From assembly GCF_002116905.1 (NCBI RefSeq), contig NZ_CP015118.1:2108001-2172000 (forward strand): DNA of 64,000 bases, read 5' to 3'. Source of the DNA: Piscinibacter gummiphilus. Lineage in GTDB: Bacteria > Pseudomonadota > Gammaproteobacteria > Burkholderiales > Burkholderiaceae_C. Below are positions 17,118 through 25,737 of the stretch, in pieces. The notes beneath the pieces are model-generated. The model made no database searches. It saw only the letters and a list, made by a program, of their open reading frames with translations, and was not told the DNA's origin. A program made the position numbers and the translations under genes. The first letter of the stretch is position 1. Each line of letters starts with the position of its first letter.

Positions 17118-19040
17118 ATGGGCATCCGATCGATCTCGACGCACCTGCTGGGGGCGGTGTTCGCCGTGGGGCTGGCGCTGGCCGCCGGCGGCGCACGTGC
17201 AGAGGACGAGTTCCTCGACCCGGTGAAGGCCTTCGAGCTGTCGGCCCGCCAGCTCGATGCCGGCCGCGTGGAGATCCGCTTCGACGTGGCCCCGGGCTAC
17301 TACCTCTACCGTGACAAGCTCTCGGCCACGGCCGTGCCGGACACGGTGGCGCTCGGCGCACTCGACATCCCGCGCGGCAAGGTGAAGTTCGACGAAAACT
17401 TCGGCAAGGACGTGGAGACGCTGCGCAATGCCGTCGTGCTCGTGCTCCAGGTGCCGCCCCAGGCCGCCCCCACCACGTTCCAGCTCCAGGTGGGCAACCA
17501 GGGCTGTGCCGACAAGGGCCTGTGCTATCCGCCGCAACAGCGGGGTGTCGATGTCGAGGCCGGTCCGGGGGGGCTCATGAAGGTCTCGCTCGCGGCCGTG
17601 CCGCCGCCCCCGGGTGCGGCGCGGGGCGGGCTGCTGGGAGCGCTGACCTCGCCGGCGGCCACACCCGTGCCGGCCGCCACCGCCACCACCACGCCTGCGG
17701 CCGCACCGGTCGCCGAGGCCGACGAACCCTTCGGCCGCGCGCTGCAGTCGCGCAGCCTGCTGACCATCGCCGGCGTGTTCGTGCTGGCCGGCCTGCTGCT
17801 GTCGTTCACGCCGTGCGTGCTGCCGATGGTGCCCATCCTGTCGTCCATCATCGTGGGCCAGTCGGAGCGGGTGTCGCGGGCGCGCGGTTTCTCGCTGGCG
17901 CTGGCCTACGCGCTCGGCATGGCCATCGTCTACACCGCCTTCGGCATCGTGGCCGCGCTGCTCGGCGAGGGGCTGGGCGCCGCGCTGCAGAACCCGTGGG
18001 TGCTGGGCGCCTTCGCGCTGCTGCTGGCCGGCATGTCGCTGTCGATGTTCGGCGTCTACGAGCTGCAGATGCCCGCGTCGCTGCAGGCCCGTTTCGCTTC
18101 GGCGTCGAACCGCATCCGGGGCGGCCAGCACCTGGGCGTGTTCGCGATGGGCGGGCTGTCCGCGGTGATCGTGGGCCCGTGCGTGGCCGCGCCGCTGGCC
18201 GGGGCGCTCGTCTACATCAGCCAGACGCGCGACACGGTGATCGGCGGCGTCGCGCTGTTCTCGATGGCGGTGGGCATGAGCGTGCCGCTGCTGCTCGTGG
18301 GCCTGTCGGCCGGCACGCTGCTGCCGCGCTCCGGCGGCTGGATGAAACACGTGAAGCACTTCTTCGGTTTCCTGCTGCTGGCCGTGGCGCTGTGGATGGT
18401 GACACCGGTGCTGCCGGTGTGGATCGTCATGCTGGCTGCCGCCGTGCTGCTGCTGGCCGCCGGCGTGTACCTCGGTGCGTTCGAGCCGCTGCACGGCCAC
18501 GCCACCCATCCGGGCCGCACGCTGTCGAAGGGCGTGGGCATCGCGCTGTCGGTGCTGGCCGCCGTGCAGCTCGTGGGCGTGGCCTCGGGCGGGCGCAGCC
18601 TGCTGCAGCCGCTGCAGCACTTCGCCGCCGCGCCAGGCGACGGCCGGGCGCTGTCGGTGGCCGAGTCGCCCGTGAAGTTCGTGCCCGTCGCCGACCTGGC
18701 CGCGCTCGACGAGGCGGTGCGCACGTCCACCAAGCCGGTGATGGTCGACGTGTACGCCGACTGGTGTGTCTCGTGCAAGGAGTTCGAGGCGCTCACGCTC
18801 ACCGACCCGGCCGTGCGCGAGAAGCTCGCCGGCATGAACCTGCTGCGCGTGGACGTGACCGCCAACAGCGAGGCCGACAAGGCCCTGCTGCGCCGGCACC
18901 ACCTGTTCGGCCCGCCGGCCATGCTGTTCTTCCCGCCGGCCGGCCCCGAGATCCCCGGCGCCCGCGTGATCGGCTTCCAGAACGCCGAGCGGTTCCTCGA
19001 GCACCTGGCCCGCATCGAGCCGCTGACCCGCGCGCAGTGA
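17118..19040 (+). CDS. dsbD: Thiol:disulfide interchange protein DsbD
   Basis: 640 aa. It moves electrons from cytoplasmic thioredoxin across the inner membrane to periplasmic DsbC, DsbG and CcmG-type proteins. A signal peptide (ends GARA) is followed by the N-terminal alpha domain with Cys130 and Cys136 (NQGCADKGLCYPP). The transmembrane domain has eight helices and the paired cysteines Cys233 (FTPCVLP) and Cys355 (VGPCVAA). The C-terminal thioredoxin domain carries Cys550-Cys553 (DWCVSCKEF). All six redox cysteines are present. The last codons overlap the next gene. Confidence 0.96.
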   Translation: MGIRSISTHLLGAVFAVGLALAAGGARAEDEFLDPVKAFELSARQLDAGRVEIRFDVAPGYYLYRDKLSATAVPDTVALGALDIPRGKVKFDENFGKDVETLRNAVVLVLQVPPQAAPTTFQLQVGNQGCADKGLCYPPQQRGVDVEAGPGGLMKVSLAAVPPPPGAARGGLLGALTSPAATPVPAATATTTPAAAPVAEADEPFGRALQSRSLLTIAGVFVLAGLLLSFTPCVLPMVPILSSIIVGQSERVSRARGFSLALAYALGMAIVYTAFGIVAALLGEGLGAALQNPWVLGAFALLLAGMSLSMFGVYELQMPASLQARFASASNRIRGGQHLGVFAMGGLSAVIVGPCVAAPLAGALVYISQTRDTVIGGVALFSMAVGMSVPLLLVGLSAGTLLPRSGGWMKHVKHFFGFLLLAVALWMVTPVLPVWIVMLAAAVLLLAAGVYLGAFEPLHGHATHPGRTLSKGVGIALSVLAAVQLVGVASGGRSLLQPLQHFAAAPGDGRALSVAESPVKFVPVADLAALDEAVRTSTKPVMVDVYADWCVSCKEFEALTLTDPAVREKLAGMNLLRVDVTANSEADKALLRRHHLFGPPAMLFFPPAGPEIPGARVIGFQNAERFLEHLARIEPLTRAQ

Positions 19041-19768
19041 AGAAGACCCCCACCGAACGGTTCGACCGGCTCGACGCGCTGCGGGGCGCGGCCGTGGTGT
19101 GGATGGTGGGGTTCCACTTCATGTTCGACCTGAACCACTTCCGGTTCATCCGCCAGAACTTCTACGAAGACCCGTTCTGGACGTGGCAGCGCACCTGCAT
19201 CGTCTCGCTGTTCCTGTTCTGCGCCGGCCTGGGCCAGGCGGAGGCCCTCGCACAGGCGCAGCGCTGGCCGCGGTTCTGGCGGCGATGGGGGCAGGTGGCC
19301 GGCTGCGCGCTGCTGGTCACCCTCGGGTCCTGGTACGTGTTCCCGCGCAGCGTCATCACGTTCGGGGTGCTGCACGGCATCGCGGTGATGCTGGTCGTCG
19401 TGCGGCTCACCGCGCCGGCCGGCCGCTGGCTGTGGCTGCTGGGCCTCGTGGCCATGCTGCTGCCCCAGTTCATCCAGCACCCTTGGTTCGACGCGCGTGC
19501 CACCCAGTGGATCGGCCTCGTGACCCGCAAGCCCGTCACGGAGGACTTCGTGCCCGTGCTGCCCTGGCTCGGCGTGATGTGGTGGGGCATGGCCGCGGGG
19601 CAGTGGACGCTCGCCCGGCGCCGGCACTGGTTCAGCGGGGCCGTGCCCCGGGCCGGGCGGGGGCTTGCCGTGCTCGGGCGCTGGTCGCTCACGACCTACA
19701 TGGTCCACCAGCCGGTGTTCTTCGCGGTGCTGACCGGCGTGGCCGCGGCGCGGCGGTCGTTCTCGTAG
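19037..19768 (+). CDS. DUF1624 (heparan-alpha-glucosaminide N-acetyltransferase-like) membrane protein
   Basis: 243 aa from a GTG overlapping the dsbD stop (GTGA). It starts ERFDRLDALRGAAVVWMVGFHFMFDLNHF, the DUF1624/HGSNAT catalytic-domain signature with the conserved His in an early helix, and has about seven hydrophobic segments. Eukaryotic relatives transfer acetyl groups across the lysosomal membrane; the bacterial acceptor is unknown. It is shorter than some family members. Coupling to dsbD suggests co-expression, not necessarily a shared pathway. Confidence 0.82.
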   Translation: MKKTPTERFDRLDALRGAAVVWMVGFHFMFDLNHFRFIRQNFYEDPFWTWQRTCIVSLFLFCAGLGQAEALAQAQRWPRFWRRWGQVAGCALLVTLGSWYVFPRSVITFGVLHGIAVMLVVVRLTAPAGRWLWLLGLVAMLLPQFIQHPWFDARATQWIGLVTRKPVTEDFVPVLPWLGVMWWGMAAGQWTLARRRHWFSGAVPRAGRGLAVLGRWSLTTYMVHQPVFFAVLTGVAAARRSFS

Positions 19769-19832
19769 GCGATCACGTCGGCCTGGCAGGGTTTCGCACC
19801 AGGGGGCTGCGAGCGGTCGTACTCTGTGTTAC

Positions 19833-19848
19833 ACCGTACCGGTACGGT
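19833..19848. promoter_or_regulatory. Perfect 16-bp palindrome upstream of the hybrid kinase
   Basis: ACCGTACCGGTACGGT is a perfect 16-bp palindrome about 100 bp upstream of the hybrid kinase start, in the only non-coding stretch (178 bp) of this neighbourhood. Its size and symmetry resemble operators of TetR-like repressors; the cognate protein is not visible in this window. Confidence 0.5.
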
Positions 19849-19946
19849 CTCGCGCAAGGGGGCCGGCGGACCCCGCCCACGACGGCGCGGCCGACCGGCG
19901 CGGATCGGACGCAACGTCATCTCGGTCTGTCGTCCTGGGAGCGTCA

Positions 19947-22760
19947 ATGGGTCATCTGTCGGTCCGGCAATGGGCCATCGCGGCCTTGTCCGCCGTCGCC
20001 ATCCTCGTGCTGGCCCTCGGGGCCTTTGCGTGGAACTTCGCGCAAGAGGCCATCCGCGCCGCGGAGTTCGTGAACCACACGCAGCAGGTGATCGCCGAGG
20101 TGGCCCGGATGCAGTCCAACCTCGAGCAGGCCGAGGCGTCCCAGCGGGGCTACATGATCTCCCGGCGGCCCGATTTCATCGCCGAACGCGACGAGGCCCT
20201 GAACCGCTTCGACGCCGGACTGCGCAACGTCACGCGCCAGACGCTCGACAACCCCCCGCAGCAGGACCGCCTGGTGGAGCTGCGCCGGGTGATGCTGGCC
20301 CGCGTCACGCTCGCGCGCGACACCGTGCAGATGCTGCGCGAACAGGGTTTCACCGCCGACCTCCAGCCGCGCCTGGACGCCAGCATCAGCCTGATGAGCA
20401 CGATGCGGTCCCTGCTCGACGAGATGTCCGGCGAGGAGAACCGCCTGCTCGCGCAGCGTTCGGCCCAGGTCACCGAACAGGCGACGCTGACGGGGGCGGT
20501 GTTCTCGACGCTGATCGTCGTCGTGCTGCTCTCGCTGCCCGTCGTGTACTGGCGGCTGCGGCGCGATCTGCTGGCCCGCCAGGCGGCCGAGCAGGCGATC
20601 CACCAGGCCCGGCGGCACGAGGAACTGCACGCCCGCGCGCTGACCCTCTACAACAGCCAGCCCGACCGCCACGCGGTGATCGACGGCACGCTCGACGTGC
20701 TGGCGGGGGACCCGAAGTTCCTGTGCTCGGCCTACTACACCCACGAGGACATCGGCGGCATGTTGCGCCTGGCCGCGAGCCACGCCGCGCCGTCGGACCT
20801 GCAGCCGCTCGTGCGCCTGGGCGAAGGCCCCATCGGGCTCGCCGGCCGGTCGATGCAGGCGGTCGAGATCGCCGAGCTGGACCGGCCCGGGGGCTTCCGC
20901 ATCGATGGCGGGCTGGCCAAGCTCGTGCCGGCCACGGTGCTGGCCTCGCCGGTGGTGTTCCAGGGGCACCTGTGCGGCGTGCTGGCGCTGGCCACGTCGG
21001 CGAAGCTCGACGACGGCGACCGCCGCTTCGTCGAGCGCCTGTGCGCGCAGTGGGGCGTGGCGCTGCACAACCTCTCGCAGATGTCCGAGCTGAGCCTGCT
21101 GGCCGAGCAGCTGCGCGCGCGCGGCGAGGACATCCAGCTCAAGAACGCCGAGCTGCGCAAGGCCGACCGCATGAAGAGCGAGTTCCTCGCCAACATGTCC
21201 CACGAGCTGCGCACCCCGCTCAACGCGGTGATCGGTTTCTCCGAGATCCTGAAGGACGGCATGGTCGGCGACCTGACGTCGGAGCAGACGGAGTACATCA
21301 CCGACATCTTCACGAGCGGCAAGCACCTGCTCTCGCTGATCAACGACATCCTCGACCTCTCGAAGGTGGAGTCGGGCCATTCGCCGTTCGAGCTGGAGCC
21401 CGTCGAGCCGCAGCAGCTGTCGGGCAGCGGCATGTCGGTGATGCGCGAGAAGGCGAGCACGCAGCACGTGCGGCTGCGGGCCGTGTGCGATGCGGAGCTG
21501 CCGAGCGTGCTGGTCGACGTGCGCAAGGCCAAGCAGATCGTCTACAACCTGCTGGCCAACGCCGTGAAGTTCACGCCCGAGGGCGGGCACGTGACCCTCA
21601 CCGTCGCGAAGACGGACACCCCGTCGGTGAAGGCAGCCTTCAGCCGCGCGGGCGCGCGGGCCTTTCCGCCGGCCGAGCTCGACGCGTTCCCGAACTGGCT
21701 GTCCATCGCGGTCGCCGACACCGGCATCGGCATCGCGCGCGAGGACCTCGAGCGTCTGTTCCAGCCCTTCGTGCAGATCGATTCGTCGCTGTCCCGCAAG
21801 TACGCCGGCACCGGGCTCGGCCTGATGATGGTCAAGCGACTGGCCGAACTGCACGGGGGGGGCGTGTTGGTGACCAGCATCCCGGGCGAGGGCTCCACGT
21901 TCACGGTGGTGCTGCCGTGGCGCGAGCCGAGCGATGAACAGATCCGCCAGGCGCCCGACGTGACGGGCAAGGCCGTGATCGCCGTGCACGCACCGTTGGC
22001 CGATGCGCCACTGGTGCTGGTCGTCGAAGACGACGCGCGGGCCGCCACGATGATCGTGAACCACCTCGAAGGGCAGGGCTACCGCGTCGAGCTGGCCCGC
22101 TCGGCCGAGGAAGGCCTGCACATGGCCGGACAGCTGACGCCGTCGGTGATCGTGCTCGACATCATCCTGCCGGGCATAGACGGCTGGGACATGCTGCTGA
22201 AGATGAAGGAGATCGAGCAGGCCCGCAACATCCCCGTGGTCATCGTGTCGGTCACCGACGAACGCCGGCGCGGGTTCGCGCTCGGGGCCTCGCAGGTGCT
22301 GACGAAGCCGGTCGACCCCGACGAACTGATCGCCGCGGTGGCCTCGATCGACCTGAACGGTGACGGGCGGACCGGTGCGAAGGTGCTGGTGGTCGACGAC
22401 GACCCGAAGGCCGTCACGCTCGTGAGCAAGCACCTGGAGGCCTCGGGCTTCGAGCCGGTGGGCGCCTACGGCGGGGCGGAGGCGCTCGACCTCGCCCGCG
22501 GGCAGGCGCCGGCGCTGATCATCCTCGACCTGATGATGCCCACGATCTCCGGTTTCGACGTGGTGCGGGCGCTGCGCGCCGACCCGACCACGGCCGACAT
22601 CCCGATCATCGTGCTGACGGCCAAGCTGCTGACCGCGGAGGACCGATCGATCCTCGGCGGGCAGGTGCAGCAGGTGCTGGAGAAAGCGGAGTTCCTGCCG
22701 GCGAGCCTCCTGGCGGAAGTGCGCCGGGCCCTCGCGAAACGGCGCCGTGTGACGGAGTGA
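19947..22760 (+). CDS. Hybrid sensor histidine kinase (CHASE3-GAF-HisKA-HATPase-REC-REC)
   Basis: 937 aa. Two membrane helices (about 8-30 and 185-205) bracket a CHASE3-like periplasmic helical sensor (FVNHTQQVIAEVARM, EASQRGYMISRR). A GAF domain follows (about 235-390), then HisKA with His419 (NMSHELRTPLNAVIGF), an HATPase domain with N, G1 and G2 boxes (NLLANAVKFT, VADTGIGI, GTGLGLMMV), and two receivers with phosphoacceptors Asp738 and Asp861. The single-receiver gene begins 1 bp after its stop, so the pair forms a phosphorelay operon. The signal and output are unknown. Confidence 0.92.
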   Translation: MGHLSVRQWAIAALSAVAILVLALGAFAWNFAQEAIRAAEFVNHTQQVIAEVARMQSNLEQAEASQRGYMISRRPDFIAERDEALNRFDAGLRNVTRQTLDNPPQQDRLVELRRVMLARVTLARDTVQMLREQGFTADLQPRLDASISLMSTMRSLLDEMSGEENRLLAQRSAQVTEQATLTGAVFSTLIVVVLLSLPVVYWRLRRDLLARQAAEQAIHQARRHEELHARALTLYNSQPDRHAVIDGTLDVLAGDPKFLCSAYYTHEDIGGMLRLAASHAAPSDLQPLVRLGEGPIGLAGRSMQAVEIAELDRPGGFRIDGGLAKLVPATVLASPVVFQGHLCGVLALATSAKLDDGDRRFVERLCAQWGVALHNLSQMSELSLLAEQLRARGEDIQLKNAELRKADRMKSEFLANMSHELRTPLNAVIGFSEILKDGMVGDLTSEQTEYITDIFTSGKHLLSLINDILDLSKVESGHSPFELEPVEPQQLSGSGMSVMREKASTQHVRLRAVCDAELPSVLVDVRKAKQIVYNLLANAVKFTPEGGHVTLTVAKTDTPSVKAAFSRAGARAFPPAELDAFPNWLSIAVADTGIGIAREDLERLFQPFVQIDSSLSRKYAGTGLGLMMVKRLAELHGGGVLVTSIPGEGSTFTVVLPWREPSDEQIRQAPDVTGKAVIAVHAPLADAPLVLVVEDDARAATMIVNHLEGQGYRVELARSAEEGLHMAGQLTPSVIVLDIILPGIDGWDMLLKMKEIEQARNIPVVIVSVTDERRRGFALGASQVLTKPVDPDELIAAVASIDLNGDGRTGAKVLVVDDDPKAVTLVSKHLEASGFEPVGAYGGAEALDLARGQAPALIILDLMMPTISGFDVVRALRADPTTADIPIIVLTAKLLTAEDRSILGGQVQQVLEKAEFLPASLLAEVRRALAKRRRVTE

Positions 22761-22761
22761 C

Positions 22762-23127
22762 ATGATGGCCAGACTGCTCGTGGTGGAAGACAACCCGCAG
22801 AACCTCAAGCTCGCGCAGCTGCTGCTGCAGCGGGCCGGGCACACCGTGTTCACGGCGGTCGACGGCGAGTCGGGCCTCGTGCAGGCCCGTGCCGAACATC
22901 CCGACGTGGTGTTGATGGATGTGCAGATGCCCGGCATCGATGGCCTCGCCGCGACGCGTCTGCTCAAGGGCGACGCGTCCACGGCCGGCATCAAGGTGGT
23001 CGCGCTCACGGCGCTCGCGATGAAGGGCGATGCCGAACGCATCCTGGCCGCGGGGTGCGATGCGTACCTCGCCAAACCCTTCCAGTACAGCGAACTGGTG
23101 GCCGTGGTCGACAAGGTCATGGCCTGA
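22762..23127 (+). CDS. Single-domain response regulator (DivK/CheY-like)
   Basis: 121 aa, a lone receiver: LLVVEDNPQNLKLAQLLL with the acidic pair, phosphoacceptor in VVLMDVQMPGIDG, Thr in ALTALAM, and Lys in AKPFQ. There is no output domain, so it probably passes phosphate or binds a partner, as DivK and CheY do. It starts at tandem ATGs directly after the hybrid kinase stop and is certainly co-transcribed with it. Confidence 0.92.
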   Translation: MMARLLVVEDNPQNLKLAQLLLQRAGHTVFTAVDGESGLVQARAEHPDVVLMDVQMPGIDGLAATRLLKGDASTAGIKVVALTALAMKGDAERILAAGCDAYLAKPFQYSELVAVVDKVMA

Positions 23128-23155
23128 CCGAGACTCACCCGGCTACCATGCCGGG

Positions 23156-23893
23156 ATGAGCAAACAGATCCTCTTCGGCTTCCACGCCCTGACGGTCCGG
23201 CTGAAGACCGCGCCGAAGTCCGTCACCGAAATCCATTTCGATGCCTCGCGCCGGGACCAGCGCATGCGCCAGTTCCTCGACCGCGCGCGTGACGCCGGCG
23301 TGCGCCTGGTCGACAGCGACGACGACCGCCTGCAGAAGCTGTGCGGCACCCACCGCCACCAGGGCGTCGTGGCGCGGGTGGAACACGTCGCGATGAGCCA
23401 CTCGCTCGACGACACCCTCGACGCCGTCGAGGGCGTGCCGCTGCTGCTGGTGCTGGACGGCATCACCGACCCGCACAACCTCGGCGCCTGCCTGCGCGTG
23501 GCCGACGGCGCGGGCGCCCAGGCCGTGATCACGCCGAAGGACCATGCCGTGGGGGTCAATGCCACCGTGGCGAAGGTGGCCAGCGGCGCTGCCGAGACGG
23601 TGCCGTACTTCATGGTCACGAACCTCGCACGCACGCTCAACGAGCTGAAGGAGCGCGACATCCGCATCATCGGCACGTCCGACCAGGCGACGCAGTCCCT
23701 CTACGACCTCGACCTCACGGGCCCGGTCGCGCTGGTGCTGGGCGCCGAGGGCGCCGGCATGCGGCAGCTGACGGCGAAGACCTGCGACGAGCTGGTGCAC
23801 CTGCCGATGGCCGGCGCCGTCGAGAGCCTGAACGTCTCCGTGGCGAGCGGCGTGTGCCTCTACGAGGCCGTCCGCCAGCGCCGCCAGGGCTGA
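23156..23893 (+). CDS. rlmB: 23S rRNA 2'-O-methyltransferase, RlmB/TrmH family
   Basis: 245 aa from the ATG at 23156. The N-terminal L30e-like substrate-binding domain (residues 1-80, ILFGFHALTVRL and CGTHRHQGVVARV) is followed by a SPOUT domain with a trefoil knot. SPOUT motifs are LVLDGITDPHNLGACLRVAD, LVLGAEGAGMRQLT and MAGAVESLNVSVASGVCLYE. RlmB methylates the ribose of G2251 in 23S rRNA using SAM. The length and motifs fit RlmB well, though other TrmH paralogues cannot be excluded. Confidence 0.9.
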   Translation: MSKQILFGFHALTVRLKTAPKSVTEIHFDASRRDQRMRQFLDRARDAGVRLVDSDDDRLQKLCGTHRHQGVVARVEHVAMSHSLDDTLDAVEGVPLLLVLDGITDPHNLGACLRVADGAGAQAVITPKDHAVGVNATVAKVASGAAETVPYFMVTNLARTLNELKERDIRIIGTSDQATQSLYDLDLTGPVALVLGAEGAGMRQLTAKTCDELVHLPMAGAVESLNVSVASGVCLYEAVRQRRQG

Positions 23894-24143
23894 CCGGAAG
23901 CCCCTCCGCCGCGCCGCGATTCCCAGCGTCCCTGCGTGCACCAAGGGCATGCGCCCGGGTCGGTTGGAGCCATCCCGAATCCGGTGCTGCGGTGCGGCAG
24001 GAGGGGGGGCCCGCGTGCCACAAAAAAAGGCACGCGCACCTCGGATCCCTAGGAAACAAACTTTTACAAGTCGGCAAACAGGAAGCGCTTGATCGGCTTC
24101 CTCGGCCACCGTATGGTCCGTACCTCTGCGCGAAGGAGATCTC
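23894..24143. other. 250-bp intergenic region upstream of the DUF302-like gene
   Basis: This gap has lower GC toward its right half (a stretch with AAACAAACTTTTACAAG near 24055-24071) and ends in GAAGGAGATCTC, a strong ribosome-binding site for the next gene. I see no RNA gene or repeat in it. The AT-rich part is the likely promoter zone. Confidence 0.4.
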
Positions 24144-24638
24144 ATGAAGAATCCATTTCGCTTCTGGATGACAGGCGGGGCGGCGATGATCCTTGCGGCC
24201 CTGAGCGGTGGAACCCGTGCCGTCGGCATGGAAGAGCGTCCGTCCCACACCCGGGTCAGCCGCTACAGCGTGGAAGAGACCGTGTCGCGCATCGAGGCCT
24301 CGGCCCTGCGCCATGGCCTGCCCGTGCTCGCCCGCCTTCAACAGACGGCCCCCACCGGGGCCGAACGCGAACAGGCCTTGCCCCAGCTCGTGATCGTGCT
24401 GGAGTCGTCCCAGGGCGGCACGCCCGTGTCCATGGACGGACCCAACGGCCCGCCGGCCCTGCTGCTCAGCGTCACCGTGCGCCAGGGGCTGGGTGGCACC
24501 ACCGAGGTCTGGTTCTCCGACGGGGCGTTCGACGAGATCCCCGATGGCATGACGCCGGAAGTGCGCCACGACCTGGCCGACCTGCCCATCGTGGTCGATG
24601 AAGCCTTGGCAGCCGATCCGGCGGCCACTCAGGCGTAG
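24144..24638 (+). CDS. Exported DUF302-like protein
   Basis: 164 aa with an N-terminal hydrophobic signal (about residues 8-26, ending GGTRAVG). The mature start RYSVEETVSRIEASALRHGLPVLARL followed by LPQLVIVLESSQGGTPV resembles the DUF302 (TT1751-like) fold, although the later motifs are degenerate. DUF302 proteins are small periplasmic or cytoplasmic proteins of unknown role. A strong AGGAG sits just upstream. The last 10 bases overlap the convergent chromate-transporter gene. Confidence 0.6.
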   Translation: MKNPFRFWMTGGAAMILAALSGGTRAVGMEERPSHTRVSRYSVEETVSRIEASALRHGLPVLARLQQTAPTGAEREQALPQLVIVLESSQGGTPVSMDGPNGPPALLLSVTVRQGLGGTTEVWFSDGAFDEIPDGMTPEVRHDLADLPIVVDEALAADPAATQA

Positions 24639-25168
24639 CCCGCCGCCCCTGCCACCGCGCCCAGTGCCACCAGCCACATCGGGCTGAGGCGCGTGCGGGC
24701 CATCACCACCGTCGACAGGCCCACCAGCAGCATCGCGCCGGGGCTGTCGCGCGCCGGTTCGGTCAGCACCCAGCCGGTGGCCAGCAGCAGCCCGAGCGTC
24801 AGCGGGGCCAGGCCCAGCGTGAAGGCGCGCACGCCGCGGGTCTCGCGGCGCGAGCGGCCCCATCGCGTGGCCCACAGCGCGAGCGTGGTGGACGGCAGCA
24901 TGATGCCGGCCATCGTCACGAACGCGCCCGGCAGGCCCGCGACGTTGTAGCCCAGCACGGCGACGAACAGCACGTTGGGGCCCGGCGCGGCCTGGGCGAG
25001 GGCGACCGAGGCGGTGAACTGCGCGTCGGTCAGCCAGTGCTGCTCGCCGACGAGGTAGCGGTGCATGTCGGGCGCGGTGGTGATGGCGCCGCCCACGGCG
25101 AGCAGGCTCAGCATCACGAAGTGCAGGAACAGCGGCAGCAGGTCGGCCGTGTGGAAGGGCACCGTCAT
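24629..25168 (-). CDS. Chromate transporter, C-terminal-type half (short-chain CHR)
   Basis: 179 aa from the ATG at 25168, overlapping the stop of the partner gene by 4 bp. A CHR domain: VMLSLLAVGGAITTAPDMHRY, LAQAAPGPNVLFVAVLGY and about five to six helices. It is one half of a two-gene chromate transporter; bidomain ChrA fuses the two. Such pairs are proposed to export chromate or related oxyanions. The residue pattern PGPN is present in both halves. Confidence 0.88.
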   Translation of the reverse strand: MTVPFHTADLLPLFLHFVMLSLLAVGGAITTAPDMHRYLVGEQHWLTDAQFTASVALAQAAPGPNVLFVAVLGYNVAGLPGAFVTMAGIMLPSTTLALWATRWGRSRRETRGVRAFTLGLAPLTLGLLLATGWVLTEPARDSPGAMLLVGLSTVVMARTRLSPMWLVALGAVAGAAGYA

Positions 25169-25737
25169 GGCCGCAGCTTCCACCAGGCGAGCCCGATCGC
25201 GATCGGGCCCAGACCGGCAAGCACCCACGCGAGCGGCCATCGCATGCCGACCACGAGCCCCACGGTGAGGGCCCCGAGCGCCAGGCAGGTCGTGAGCCCG
25301 AGCGGGTTCTTCTTCAGGCTGCCCACGAGCTTCCACGCCATCGCGAGCACGAGGCCGGCGGACACCGCGCCCATGCCGCGCAGCGCGCCGCTCACGCGCG
25401 GGTCGTCCGCGAAGCGGCCGTAGAGCATCGCCAGCGCGAGCATCAGCACGAGCGGCGCGGCCAGCATGCCGACCAGCGCCGACGCGGCGCCGCGCCATCC
25501 GAAGAAGCGGTCGCCGATCATCAGCGAGATGTTCACGACATTGGGGCCGGGCAGCACCTGGCCCACCGACAGCATCTCGAGGAACTCGTCGCGCGTGAGC
25601 CAGCGCTGCCGTTCGACGAGTTCGTGCTGCGCCACCGCCAGCACGCCGCCGAAACCCTGCAGTGCGAGCAGCGTGAACACGCGGAAGAGTTCGCCGCAGG
25701 ACTGCGGCTGGCGCAGGGGTTGCCCGGACTCAGGCAC
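25165..25737 (-). CDS. Chromate transporter, N-terminal-type half (short-chain CHR)
   Basis: 190 aa. CHR domain with FTLLALQGFGGVLAVAQHELVERQRWLT and LSVGQVLPGPNVVNISLMIG, the signature of the N-terminal CHR half. It overlaps the MFS gene upstream by 8 bp and the second CHR gene downstream by 4 bp, so the three membrane proteins are translated from one message. The pair is antiparallel-topology in the family. Function in chromate resistance is inferred from family only. Confidence 0.88.
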   Translation of the reverse strand: MPESGQPLRQPQSCGELFRVFTLLALQGFGGVLAVAQHELVERQRWLTRDEFLEMLSVGQVLPGPNVVNISLMIGDRFFGWRGAASALVGMLAAPLVLMLALAMLYGRFADDPRVSGALRGMGAVSAGLVLAMAWKLVGSLKKNPLGLTTCLALGALTVGLVVGMRWPLAWVLAGLGPIAIGLAWWKLRP

